Made by a program: the position numbers and the translations under genes
Part shown: one piece after another, positions 35,615-44,349 of the stretch
Position numbering within the stretch: position 1 is the first letter of the stretch
Layout: each line of letters starts with the position of its first letter
Assembly (NCBI RefSeq): GCF_900110995.1
Contig: NZ_FOJF01000001.1
Location: 3,117,199 to 3,181,198, forward strand
Origin: Chitinophaga sp. YR573
GTDB taxonomy: Bacteria > Bacteroidota > Bacteroidia > Chitinophagales > Chitinophagaceae
Direction: 5' to 3'
Length of the DNA stretch: 64,000 nt
Notes under the pieces: generated by a model
What the model saw: only the letters and a program-made list of their open reading frames with translations
Database searches by the model: none
Told to the model about the DNA's origin: nothing

Positions 35615-36298
35615 TTATTGATTAATGGTGAACTTATAACCCATGCCATACACGGCTTTAATATAATCAGGGCATCCCGCCTGCATCAGTTTTTTACGCA
35701 GGTTTTTAATATGGGTATAAATGAAATCGTAGCTGCCAGCCATATCAATATCATCTCCCCATAAATGTTCTACGATAGCTTCTTTGGTGATGACACGGTT
35801 TTTGTTGGCGAAGAAGTATACCAGTAGCTCATACTCTTTCCTGGTAAGATCAACAAGGACACCTTTTGTACCGGTCAATGTTTTATCCTGGATATTGAGG
35901 GTAAGACAATCTAAGCGGATAATAGTTTTCCCTTCAAATGATTTTCTCCGGATAATGGCAGATACCCTGGCACCTAATTCGGGGAGATGAAAAGGTTTAG
36001 TGAGATAATCATCTGCTCCCAGGTTAAGCCCGAGTACTTTATCATCCAGAGAGTTTTTAGCGCTGATGATAAGTACCCCTTCTGATTTATTGGATGCTTT
36101 TAATTCTTTGAGGATATCAAGTCCATCCCCATAGGGGATAGTAATATCCAGTATGATACAGGCATAATCATACAGATGAATCTTTTCACTGGCAGTATTG
36201 AAGTCGTATGCTGCTTCGCAAATAAAGTTTTCATTGTTCAGATAAGTACAGATACTATCCGACAGCTCCTTTTCATCTTCTACGATTAAAACTTTCAT
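35615..36298 (-). CDS. OmpR-family response regulator
   Basis: A 227-residue two-domain regulator. The receiver has the acidic pocket (EDE, 7-9), phosphoacceptor Asp51 (CIILDITIPYGDG), Ser79 and Lys101 (DDYLTKPF). The C-terminal winged helix is of the OmpR/PhoB type (LTRKEYELLVYFFANKNRVITKEAIVEHLWGDD...YIKAVYGMGYKFT). It forms a two-component pair with the kinase encoded directly downstream. Possible targets include the VIT transporter gene in the same series, but this is only inferred from position. Confidence 0.92.
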   Translation of the reverse strand: MKVLIVEDEKELSDSICTYLNNENFICEAAYDFNTASEKIHLYDYACIILDITIPYGDGLDILKELKASNKSEGVLIISAKNSLDDKVLGLNLGADDYLTKPFHLPELGARVSAIIRRKSFEGKTIIRLDCLTLNIQDKTLTGTKGVLVDLTRKEYELLVYFFANKNRVITKEAIVEHLWGDDIDMAGSYDFIYTHIKNLRKKLMQAGCPDYIKAVYGMGYKFTINQ

Positions 36299-36308
36299 GT
36301 ATAAAAAT

Positions 36309-36689
36309 TTACAATACTAATTGCTCATGTAGTCTGATAAGTGTCGCCTCCGGATTACTGGTAAATCCCGGATGTACTTTGGAGGTCTGTAATATGGTAC
36401 TACGTGTAGCTGTGAGCCAGCGGAAACGGGACGCCATATCCAGGCTTGCAATAGTTCCTGTTTTATTTCCTATGCAGATCTGGTCGAATGCATGGAGATA
36501 TTCTTTTAGTACAGCTATATCTAAAGATGCACAGAAAGCAGAAAGCCGTTGTTCGTCCAGTGTATAAATCGCCTGTAAAAACCTTTGTTGTTTACAATAA
36601 AGAATGACACCGATATTGAGAAATTCTTCCCGTTCAACCCGTGGCATAACCCGAATAACGGCATACTCAAATAAGTGATTTTCTTGCAT
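36309..36689 (-). CDS. DUF3037 protein, partner of the HipA-like kinase
   Basis: A 126-residue protein matching DUF3037 (FEYAVIRVMPRVEREEFLNIGVILYCKQQRFL, then PEATLIRLHEQLVL). The family has no known activity. It is soluble with mixed alpha/beta composition. Its start lies 23 bases inside the end of the HipA-like kinase gene, so the two are translationally coupled. DUF3037 and HipA-like genes occur together in other genomes, which suggests a two-protein system (established association as I recall it). The response regulator gene follows 10 bases downstream. Confidence 0.85.
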   Translation of the reverse strand: MQENHLFEYAVIRVMPRVEREEFLNIGVILYCKQQRFLQAIYTLDEQRLSAFCASLDIAVLKEYLHAFDQICIGNKTGTIASLDMASRFRWLTATRSTILQTSKVHPGFTSNPEATLIRLHEQLVL

Positions 36690-37464
36690 TTTGTGCTTCT
36701 TTTACAAAGATTTCCGACGTAGCGATTCTTGACGTTAAAAATTGTGCGTATACCTGTCTGCGTTCTTCCGCTGTCTCTTCTTCTGATCCTGATGCCAGCC
36801 ATGCGTCCGGGACTACAGCAACTATCGCCTTGATTTTTTCCGGAGTAAGGATCGCGCGGAACGCTGCATCCACTTCTTCCAGCTCAGATGCCTGGGGTAG
36901 CAGCACATGATCCTTTACATGTACGAATGGGCGTTTAGCCTGTTCTTCCCAGTTTTGCCAGGAATGATGGAAATAAAGAGAAGCCCCATGATCTATTAAC
37001 CATAACTCCTGGTGCCATATCAGCATATTGGTATTACGGGCGGTACGGTCTACGTTAGTGAGCAGGCAATCCAGCCATACGATCTGTGAGGCCACTCTAG
37101 GCGCTACTTTATTAACGGTAGGGTCAAAAGTGATGGCCCCGGAGAGGTAATGCAGCGCAAGGTTAAGTCCTACGCTTGCCTTCAGAAGGTCCTGTATTTC
37201 TTCATCCGGTTCTGTTCTGCCAAATGCTTCGTCGAGGTTGGCAAATACCAGTTCCGGCATTTTTATTCCAAGCGTACGGGCTATTTCGCCTCCTATTAAT
37301 TCTGCTACCAGCGCTTTTACGCCTTGTCCGGCACCACGGAATTTAAGCACGTACAGAAACCCATCATCTGCTTCTGCTATAGCAGGTAATGAGCCCCCTT
37401 CGCGCAATGGTGTGACATATCTTATCACATTGACGGTTCTGAGTTCAGGCTTATTATTATCCAT
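36667..37464 (-). CDS. HipA-like (PI3/4-kinase fold) protein
   Basis: A 265-residue protein of the HipA-like kinase type. Likely ATP-binding Lys41 is in YVLKFRGAGQG. The catalytic loop is TNVDRTARNTNM (Asp139, Asn144), and the metal-binding DHG (Asp158) lies in LWLIDHGASLYF. It is shorter than E. coli HipA (440 residues) and lacks the N-terminal HipA domain. It is followed, with a 23-base overlap, by the DUF3037 gene instead of being preceded by a HipB antitoxin. It could be a toxin-like kinase with a non-classical partner, or a housekeeping protein kinase. The kinase-fold call is good; the role is open. Confidence 0.8.
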   Translation of the reverse strand: MDNNKPELRTVNVIRYVTPLREGGSLPAIAEADDGFLYVLKFRGAGQGVKALVAELIGGEIARTLGIKMPELVFANLDEAFGRTEPDEEIQDLLKASVGLNLALHYLSGAITFDPTVNKVAPRVASQIVWLDCLLTNVDRTARNTNMLIWHQELWLIDHGASLYFHHSWQNWEEQAKRPFVHVKDHVLLPQASELEEVDAAFRAILTPEKIKAIVAVVPDAWLASGSEEETAEERRQVYAQFLTSRIATSEIFVKEAQNARKSLI

Positions 37465-37493
37465 AAGTAGATCGGAAATTAACCAAATTTCCG

Positions 37494-37955
37494 CTATTTC
37501 AGAGGAATTACCGCAGTCGCTTCTATTTCAATCATCACATCATCTCTGAACAGTTTACTCACCTGTACCAATGTACTTGCAGGTGGATGCTGTGTATTAA
37601 TAAACTGGTCTCTCACGGCACGTACAACAGATATCTTCGATACATCAGTAATGAAATACCCCAGCTTCACGATATTCTCCATCGTACCGCCATTAGCTTC
37701 AACAATACTTTTAATATTCCTGAAAACCTGCTCCGTCTGTTTTTCAAGATCATCTTTGCCTACCAGGGTCCCTTGTTTATCCAACGCTACCTGACCAGAC
37801 ATAATAATCATCTTAGCTGTACCAAGATCAATTACTGCTGCATGGGAATAACCTTTGGGAGTAGCCAGGGCAGGAGGGTTTACTAATTTTACGGTAGTCT
37901 GGGAAAAGCCCTGCAGGGCCATAAAGAGAGCGACTAATAATAAAACGGGTTTCAT
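37494..37955 (-). CDS. Secreted RidA-family protein without the catalytic arginine
   Basis: A protein of about 153 residues. The chosen start gives a clear signal peptide (MKPVLLLVALFMALQGFSQ), unusual because classical RidA proteins are cytosolic. The rest is one YjgF/RidA fold (GYSHAAVIDLGTAKMIIMSGQVALD, QVFRNIKSIVEANGGTMENIVKL, MIEIEATAVIP). RidA enzymes use an Arg in the PPARS motif to hydrolyse reactive imines; here the motif is PPASTLV with Ser127 in its place. Imine deaminase activity is therefore unlikely. The longer frame from 38018 overlaps the upstream gene and is rejected. It is probably co-transcribed with the Gfo/Idh/MocA gene upstream. Confidence 0.85.
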   Translation of the reverse strand: MKPVLLLVALFMALQGFSQTTVKLVNPPALATPKGYSHAAVIDLGTAKMIIMSGQVALDKQGTLVGKDDLEKQTEQVFRNIKSIVEANGGTMENIVKLGYFITDVSKISVVRAVRDQFINTQHPPASTLVQVSKLFRDDVMIEIEATAVIPLK

Positions 37956-37989
37956 CTTAACGGATAATTTAATAAATTTTATAACCTGG

Positions 37990-39327
37990 TTACACCTTTG
38001 GCTGCCAGCCCTTTTCATACTCCCTTCTCCATAATTTCATCGCTTCATCATCATGCAGAATGTGTCCATTGGAAGGATCTGTATGTAATATTCTGCCGGT
38101 ACGCTGGGCAATATTGCCTAATAAAGGCAGCAGCGCACTACGGTAACCAATATTTATCTCCGCATTGAGTGCGGCATTGCCTCGTATGCTTTCCAGGAAG
38201 TTATTAATATGTATAGCGTCATAATATTCCCCGGCCGGGCTCACGGTATTAGTCACGCTCTGATCGGTATTAGTTGACTGTTTCACATCTTTCACCACCT
38301 TTCCTTTCAGGTCTGTAATCTTATAGCTGTCACCTCCGGTATTATACAAACTGCCATTTTCCCCATAAAGCACAAATCCGCGGTCACTGCCCTCAAGACT
38401 GAAGGGACTGCAACTCCGTCCTTCCCAGGAAATAGCTTTTCCGCCTTCAAATTCAAAGTTCAGTGTTTGCGTATCCGGTGTTTCCCAATCATCTCCGGAA
38501 TAAGCATAACGGCCGCCTGCGGAAGTCACTTTAGTAGGAAACTCCACATCCATGAACCAGCGTAAGCAATCCAGCTCATGGGTTCCGTTATTACATGTCT
38601 CTGAAGTGCCCCAATGCCAGCGCCAATGCCAGTTGTAATGCACAATATTATCCAGGTAATCCCGACGAGGTGCCGGTCCCTGCCATAGATCCCAGTCCAG
38701 CGTTCCCGGTACCGCTATTTTTTTACCCGCCCCTATAGGCTGACGGTTATTCACATACCAGCTTTTTCCATAATATACTTTGCCTAATACATGTTGTTCT
38801 TTCACCTCTTTTATCGCCTGTTGCATATTAGGCCAGGAACGGCGCTGACTGCCCATCTGCACATGCCGGTTATATTTTTTTGCAGCAGCAAGCAGCAGTT
38901 CACCTTCCGCGGGGTTATGGGCACAAGGCTTCTCCACATAAACATGTTTGCCGGCTGCCGTAGCCATAATTGCCGCCGGTGCGTGCCAATGGTCCGGTGT
39001 GGCTACAAAGAGCGCATCAAAATCGGAACGTTCCAGCAATTTGCGTATATCTTTTATAACGGTAGGTTTGCGGTCCTGGGCACCTGCTATGGCTTTCAGC
39101 CCTTTTGCAATGGCGGAGTCTTCAACATCACAGATATAGCCTATTTCGGCACCTGGTAGCTTAGCTGCACATTGTGCCAGCCAGTTCCCTCTGGAATTAA
39201 CACCCATTACTCCCAGTACCAGTTTATTACTGGGTGCATTTTTCCCGAAGACCGGGAAGTTGAGAATAGTTAACCCGGTTCCTATGCCGGCAAGGCTACC
39301 TGTTTTTATAAAGTCTCTTCTTTTCAT
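37990..39327 (-). CDS. Tat-exported Gfo/Idh/MocA-family oxidoreductase
   Basis: A protein of about 445 residues. It opens with a twin-arginine signal (MKRRDFIKTGSLAGIGTGL). The Rossmann domain follows (LVLGVMGVNSRGNWLAQCAAK...FDALFVATPDHWHAPAAIMATAAGKHVYVEKP), with the conserved EKP lysine. The C-terminal alpha/beta domain has the family's histidine/tryptophan-rich stretch (NIVHYNWHWRWHWGTSETCNNGTHELD). Tat export fits a cofactor-loaded enzyme. Exported members in Bacteroidota act on sugars or glycosides with tightly bound NAD(P); the substrate here is unknown. An upstream Met in the same frame at 39444 would put the Tat signal 40 residues in, so 39327 is preferred. Confidence 0.87.
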   Translation of the reverse strand: MKRRDFIKTGSLAGIGTGLTILNFPVFGKNAPSNKLVLGVMGVNSRGNWLAQCAAKLPGAEIGYICDVEDSAIAKGLKAIAGAQDRKPTVIKDIRKLLERSDFDALFVATPDHWHAPAAIMATAAGKHVYVEKPCAHNPAEGELLLAAAKKYNRHVQMGSQRRSWPNMQQAIKEVKEQHVLGKVYYGKSWYVNNRQPIGAGKKIAVPGTLDWDLWQGPAPRRDYLDNIVHYNWHWRWHWGTSETCNNGTHELDCLRWFMDVEFPTKVTSAGGRYAYSGDDWETPDTQTLNFEFEGGKAISWEGRSCSPFSLEGSDRGFVLYGENGSLYNTGGDSYKITDLKGKVVKDVKQSTNTDQSVTNTVSPAGEYYDAIHINNFLESIRGNAALNAEINIGYRSALLPLLGNIAQRTGRILHTDPSNGHILHDDEAMKLWRREYEKGWQPKV

Positions 39328-39550
39328 AACGTAGTTTAAACAGCATGAATATAGAAAAATAAATAAGGGGTTTACATAATTTATGATGAGTGAAAACCCC
39401 ATTCTTTTGTCATATACGTAACAAAAAATAAGGATAAGTAACAATGTGAAAGTCTGATGATAGGAATTGAAAAGGGAATCATTTTTTTTAGTAGTAGAGG
39501 GGATGAAATTTTTTTTCGGCTCTCAAACTTTTATTATTTTCGGCTTCCAA
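39328..39550. other. Divergent intergenic region
   Basis: This gap holds an inverted repeat, GGGGTTT (39367-39373) with AAACCCC (39394-39400), in the leader of the Tat-exported oxidoreductase gene. No consensus promoter is obvious on either strand. Confidence 0.35.
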
Positions 39551-39928
39551 ATGAGACTAACTGTATTTTTAGTATGCCTATGCGTCCTTCTGCTAAAGGG
39601 GTATGACTATGTATATACAGGTACCAACACTTCAGCTCAGCATAGTGAAAAAGCACAACTGGTAAAATTTAAACATACCAGTCAGGGCCATTCTTTATCC
39701 CAGGATACTGACCCGGATGATGATAATGAATATCTCATCGGTGATGATCCTGAAGATGATGATACGGATAGTTTTTTTGCCAGAAAATATAGATTGCTGG
39801 TCAATGCCAGTTTGATTAACTCCCATCTGTTTTCTTTACAATATCTCCATAACTGCTGCAAAGCCCCTCTGAACTTTGGCAGTCTTTCATCTTATAAATA
39901 TATCACACAACAAGTCTTAAGGATCTGA
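39551..39928 (+). CDS. Small conserved protein with signal segment and acidic middle
   Basis: A protein of about 125 residues from the chosen ATG (MRLTVFLVCLCVLLLKGYDYVYTG). It has a hydrophobic N-terminal segment, a middle with a strong acidic tract (DTDPDDDNEYLIGDDPEDDDTDSFF) and a C-terminus ending SSYKYITQQVLRI. I recall similarly laid-out small proteins in related bacteria, but no function is known to me. In-frame ATGs at 39467 and 39503 would add an extra hydrophobic stretch and are less likely. It precedes the RND efflux operon by 143 bases on the same strand. Confidence 0.6.
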   Translation: MRLTVFLVCLCVLLLKGYDYVYTGTNTSAQHSEKAQLVKFKHTSQGHSLSQDTDPDDDNEYLIGDDPEDDDTDSFFARKYRLLVNASLINSHLFSLQYLHNCCKAPLNFGSLSSYKYITQQVLRI

Positions 39929-40071
39929 TCAATAACATGTATCAGTTACCTATGTGCGATCATGTATGTAAACCTGAGGGTTCAGGTCTCACCTTGCGAC
40001 TGATATCTTTATTTGTTCAAAGGAATCTTTGACTTTCCAACCATTCAAACGTTCAATATCCATTTAATATC

Positions 40072-41154
40072 ATGAAGAGAATTGTCATGTTCACATGCTT
40101 GTCTGTTATATTGTACCAGACAGGCTGTAAACCTAAAAAAGAAGAAAAGGAAGAAGCCAGCAAATACACCGCTACAAGTCCTTTACGGGTTGATACTTCC
40201 TTTACCAAGGAGTATGTTTCGCAGATAAAATCTGTCAGGAACATTGAAATCAGGGCCCAGGAAAAGGGTTACCTGCAAAACATCTATGTTGATGAAGGCC
40301 AGTTTGTGAAAGCCGGTCAGCTGTTGTTCAGGATCATGCCTAAAATATATGAGGCAGAACTGGTGAAAGCACAGGCTGAAGCAGAAGGTGCAGAAATAGA
40401 ACTGCAGAACGCTAAAACCCTGGTAGATAAAAATGTGATCTCAAAAAATGAACAGGCAATGGCGCAGGCCAAACTGGATCAGGCAAAAGCCGAAATGGCA
40501 CTGGCTAAACTCCACCTGTCATTTACAGAAATCAGGGCCCCGTTTGATGGAACGGTTGACCGTATCCCATTGAAATTGGGAAGCCTGATCGATGAAGGTG
40601 CTTTATTGACCAGCCTTTCAGATAACAGCCAGATGTTCGCTTATTTCAATGTATCTGAGCCGGAATACCTGGACTACGAAACCAATACAAAAGATCGTGG
40701 AAACACCAAGGTAGGTCTGCTGTTAGCAAATAATACTTCCCTGAAGTATAAAGGAAATGTGGAAACTATTGAAAGTGAGTTCGATCATGAAACAGGAAAC
40801 ATTGCCTTCAGGGCAAGATTCCCAAATCCCGATAAACTGTTGAAACATGGTGAAACCGGTAAGGTCTTAATGACTGTTCCGCTTAGCCATGCATTGGTTA
40901 TCCCACAGAAAACAACTTACGAAATTCAGGATAAGATCTATGTTTTTGTGGTTGACAAGAACAATGTAGTAAAATCAAGGAATATTACCATCAGTGGTCG
41001 TATGCCCGATCTGTACGTTGTTGAAAGTGGCATTTCAGAAAATGATAAGATCCTGCTAGAGGGTGTTCAGAAGGTAAAAGATGATGATAAGATCAACTAT
41101 GAATATCAGGTACCTCAGGAAGTTATTTCTCATCTGCGATTAAAAGCAGAATAG
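40072..41154 (+). CDS. RND efflux periplasmic adaptor (membrane fusion lipoprotein)
   Basis: A 360-residue AcrA/MexA-type adaptor. The signal peptide ends in a lipobox (YQTGC, Cys19), so it is anchored in the inner membrane. The split lipoyl domain brackets an alpha-helical hairpin (EKGYLQNIYVDEGQFVKAGQLLFRI ... LSFTEIRAPFDGTVDRIPLKLGSLIDEG). A beta-barrel domain and a membrane-proximal domain follow (HALVIPQKTTYEIQDKIYVFVVD). It links the RND pump to the outer-membrane channel. First gene of a three-gene efflux operon; the pump gene starts 27 bases later. Confidence 0.93.
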   Translation: MKRIVMFTCLSVILYQTGCKPKKEEKEEASKYTATSPLRVDTSFTKEYVSQIKSVRNIEIRAQEKGYLQNIYVDEGQFVKAGQLLFRIMPKIYEAELVKAQAEAEGAEIELQNAKTLVDKNVISKNEQAMAQAKLDQAKAEMALAKLHLSFTEIRAPFDGTVDRIPLKLGSLIDEGALLTSLSDNSQMFAYFNVSEPEYLDYETNTKDRGNTKVGLLLANNTSLKYKGNVETIESEFDHETGNIAFRARFPNPDKLLKHGETGKVLMTVPLSHALVIPQKTTYEIQDKIYVFVVDKNNVVKSRNITISGRMPDLYVVESGISENDKILLEGVQKVKDDDKINYEYQVPQEVISHLRLKAE

Positions 41155-41181
41155 TAGTTTAATCTCTAATAGCATAGATCA

Positions 41182-44100
41182 ATGTTTAATAAATTTATAC
41201 AGCGGCCGGTACTGTCAATAGTCATATCGCTGATCATCGTCTTCCTGGGGATCCTGGCTATGACTTCATTACCGGTAACGCAGTTTCCTTCCATATCACC
41301 GCCAAAGGTGAATGTGACTGCAGAATATCCCGGTGCCAACGGGGAGTTAATGATCAAAGCGGTTGTCATTCCTCTGGAAAGAGCTATCAATGGTATTCCG
41401 GGAATGAAATACATGGAATCATCTGCGGGTAATGATGGTGAGGCTAACATACAGGTAGTATTTAACCTGGGAACAGATCCTAACCAGGCTTCGTTGAATG
41501 TGCAGAACAGGGTGGCGTCAGTGGTAAATAAATTGCCGCCGTTAGTTGTTCGTGAAGGTGTAAAGATTACCCGTGAGGAATCTAACATGCTCCTGTACAT
41601 TAACCTTTACAGTACAGACCCTAAATCAGATGAGAAATTCCTCTTCAACTTCGCGGATATTAACGTGTTGTCGGAACTGAAAAGAGTGGATGGTGTTGGA
41701 TTTGCAGATATCCTTGGGAACAGGGAATATGCCATGAGGATCTGGCTGAAACCCGACCGTATGCTGGCTTATAAGATCTCTGCTGATGAAGTGATGAAAG
41801 CACTGGATGAACAGAGTCTGGAAGCCTCACCAGGTAAAACAGGTGAAAGCTCCGGTAAAAGGTCCCAGACATTTGAATATGTATTGAAATATCCCGGTAG
41901 GTTCAGCACAAAGGAAGGATATGAAAATATTGTTTTAAGGGCCAGTGCAGATGGTGAAATATTGCGTCTGAAAGATGTGGCAAATGTAGAATTCGGCTCT
42001 TCGATGTACGATATTTACTCCAACCTGAATGGTAAACCTTCAGCTGCAATTGTACTGAAACAATCATATGGAAGTAATGCCAGCCAGGTAATCAGGGATG
42101 TAAAGGCGAAAATGGCGGAGATCAAAGCAAATTCTTTCCCTAAAGGAATGGATTACGAGATCAGCTATGACGTTTCCAAATTCCTGGATGCCTCTATTGA
42201 AAAGGTAATTCACACCCTGGTGGAAGCCTTCATCCTGGTGGGATTGGTGGTATTCCTGTTCCTTGGGGACTGGCGCTCTACGCTGATCCCTGCAATGGCT
42301 GTACCGGTATCTCTTATCGGAACATTCTTATTCATGCAGTTCTTCGGTATTACACTGAACCTCATCACCTTGTTCGCATTGGTGCTGGCAATCGGTGTGG
42401 TGGTGGATGATGCCATTGTGGTAATTGAAGCGGTACATGCCAAGATGGAAGAAGAACATCTTTCCCCGCTGAAGGCTACAAAGAAAGCGATGCATGAGAT
42501 CAGTGGAGCTATCATTGCGATCACCTTCTTAATGACAGCGGTATTTATTCCGGTGGCATTTATGTCTGGTCCGGTGGGAATATTCTACAGACAGTTCTCC
42601 ATCACCATGGCAACGGCCATTGTGCTTTCTGGTGTGGTTGCATTGACCCTTACTCCGGCTCTTTGTGCCATGATCCTGAGAAATAATCACGGACAGCAAA
42701 AGAAGAAAAATATACTGGATAAATTCCTGGGTGGTTTTAATAACTCGTTCAACCGTCTTACAGGAAGATACCAGAAAGTGCTGGGTGTTATCGTTAACAG
42801 AAGAGCGATCACCTTTATCATGCTGCTTGCTTTCTGCGCCGGAACGTATTTCGTGAATAATACCCTGCCTTCAGGATTTATTCCTAATGAAGATCAGGGG
42901 ATGTTCTATGCTATCATCCAGACTCCCCCGGGATCATCCCTGGAAAGAACAAATGATGTGGCTGAAAGAGTGCAGAAACTCGCTCAGGGCATTGAAGGAG
43001 TACAATCCGTTTCTTCCCTCGCAGGTTATGAGATCCTGACAGAAGGAACCGGATCAAACTCAGGTACATGTCTGATCAATCTGAAAAGCTGGGAGGACCG
43101 GAAACATTCTGCTCAGCAAATCATGCAGGAGCTGGAAGAGAAAACCAAAGATATTGGAGGAGCTACCATTGAATTCTTTATGCCACCTGCTGTGCCGGGG
43201 TATGGAGCTGCCGGTGGTTTCGAATTGCGCTTACTGGATAAATTAGGTTCCGGTGATTATAAAAAGATGGAAACGGTGAGTAATGACTTTGTGGCGGAAC
43301 TGAATAAACGCAAGGAACTATCCTCTGTATTCAGCTTTTACAGCGCCAGTTTCCCTCAGTATATGCTGAGAGTTGATAATGACATTGCCCAGCAAAAAGG
43401 GGTGTCTATCGACAATGCCATGAATACGCTTTCCACACTTGTGGGTAGTAACTATGAGATCAGCTTCATTAAATACGATCGCCAGTACAAGGTGATCATA
43501 CAGGCATCGCCGGAGTACAGGGCATTGCCTGAAGACATCCTGAAGTTATATGTAAAGAACGACCGTGATGAGATGGTGCCTTTCTCTGCTTTCATGAAAA
43601 TGGAAAAAGTGTATGGGTTATCAGAGATCACCAGGCATAATATGGCCAATGCATCGGAAATAAGTGGTTCGTCTGCTCCTGGATATAGTAGTGGTGAAGC
43701 CATTAAGGTGATCGAAGAAGTGGCAAAGAAAACTTTACCAAGAGGATATGGGATAGATTGGGCCGGTATTTCGAAAGATGAGGTGGGCCAGGGTAATCAG
43801 GCTATTTACATCTTCCTGATCTGTCTTGGTTTCGTATATCTGATCCTGTCTGCACAATATGAAAGTTTTGTACTACCGATGGCGGTAATTCTTTCATTAC
43901 CGGCTGGTATTTTCGGGGCATTCATGTTGCTGAAATTATTAGGATTGGAGAATAACATTTATGCGCAGGTGGCGATGGTAATGCTTATCGGTCTGTTAGG
44001 TAAGAATGCTGTACTGATCGTGGAGTTTGCTGTTCAGAGACACAGGGGAGGAGCATCCGTATTAAGTGCTGCAATGGAAGGTTCTAAGGTAAGGTTCCGT

Positions 44101-44349
44101 CCTATCCTGATGACTTCATTTGCATTTATCGCAGGTCTGATCCCATTGGTTTTTGCTTCAGGCCCGGGCAAAATTGGTAACAGAACAATTGGTACTGCTG
44201 CTGCCGGAGGTATGCTTTTCGGAACCATTTTCGGAGTGCTGGTTATACCCGGATTGTACTACATATTCGGCAAAATCGCAGAAAAACATCTTCTTGTTAA
44301 AGATGAAGAAGAAAATCCTTTAACCGAAGAAATTGATCATAATGTATAA
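41182..44349 (+). CDS. RND multidrug efflux pump, HAE1/AcrB family
   Basis: A 1055-residue inner-membrane proton antiporter. The first helix is followed by the usual PSISPPKVNVTAEYPGAN porter domain start. TM4 carries the proton-relay pair in AIGVVVDDAIVVIEAVHAKMEEE. The repeat is complete, with GLIPLVFASGPGKIGNRTIGTAAAGGM near the C-terminus. It exports amphiphilic compounds from the periplasm or membrane. It belongs to the hydrophobe/amphiphile type rather than the heavy-metal type, which has a different TM4 motif. Its end overlaps the start of the channel gene by 8 bases, so the two are coupled. Confidence 0.95.
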   Translation: MFNKFIQRPVLSIVISLIIVFLGILAMTSLPVTQFPSISPPKVNVTAEYPGANGELMIKAVVIPLERAINGIPGMKYMESSAGNDGEANIQVVFNLGTDPNQASLNVQNRVASVVNKLPPLVVREGVKITREESNMLLYINLYSTDPKSDEKFLFNFADINVLSELKRVDGVGFADILGNREYAMRIWLKPDRMLAYKISADEVMKALDEQSLEASPGKTGESSGKRSQTFEYVLKYPGRFSTKEGYENIVLRASADGEILRLKDVANVEFGSSMYDIYSNLNGKPSAAIVLKQSYGSNASQVIRDVKAKMAEIKANSFPKGMDYEISYDVSKFLDASIEKVIHTLVEAFILVGLVVFLFLGDWRSTLIPAMAVPVSLIGTFLFMQFFGITLNLITLFALVLAIGVVVDDAIVVIEAVHAKMEEEHLSPLKATKKAMHEISGAIIAITFLMTAVFIPVAFMSGPVGIFYRQFSITMATAIVLSGVVALTLTPALCAMILRNNHGQQKKKNILDKFLGGFNNSFNRLTGRYQKVLGVIVNRRAITFIMLLAFCAGTYFVNNTLPSGFIPNEDQGMFYAIIQTPPGSSLERTNDVAERVQKLAQGIEGVQSVSSLAGYEILTEGTGSNSGTCLINLKSWEDRKHSAQQIMQELEEKTKDIGGATIEFFMPPAVPGYGAAGGFELRLLDKLGSGDYKKMETVSNDFVAELNKRKELSSVFSFYSASFPQYMLRVDNDIAQQKGVSIDNAMNTLSTLVGSNYEISFIKYDRQYKVIIQASPEYRALPEDILKLYVKNDRDEMVPFSAFMKMEKVYGLSEITRHNMANASEISGSSAPGYSSGEAIKVIEEVAKKTLPRGYGIDWAGISKDEVGQGNQAIYIFLICLGFVYLILSAQYESFVLPMAVILSLPAGIFGAFMLLKLLGLENNIYAQVAMVMLIGLLGKNAVLIVEFAVQRHRGGASVLSAAMEGSKVRFRPILMTSFAFIAGLIPLVFASGPGKIGNRTIGTAAAGGMLFGTIFGVLVIPGLYYIFGKIAEKHLLVKDEEENPLTEEIDHNV

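Noticed and set aside
36667..37464. Classical HipBA toxin-antitoxin module
   Set aside because: No HipB-like gene precedes it and the kinase lacks the N-terminal HipA region.
39328..39444. 39-residue N-terminal extension of the Gfo/Idh/MocA protein
   Set aside because: It would bury the twin-arginine signal (MKRRDFIK) well inside the protein.
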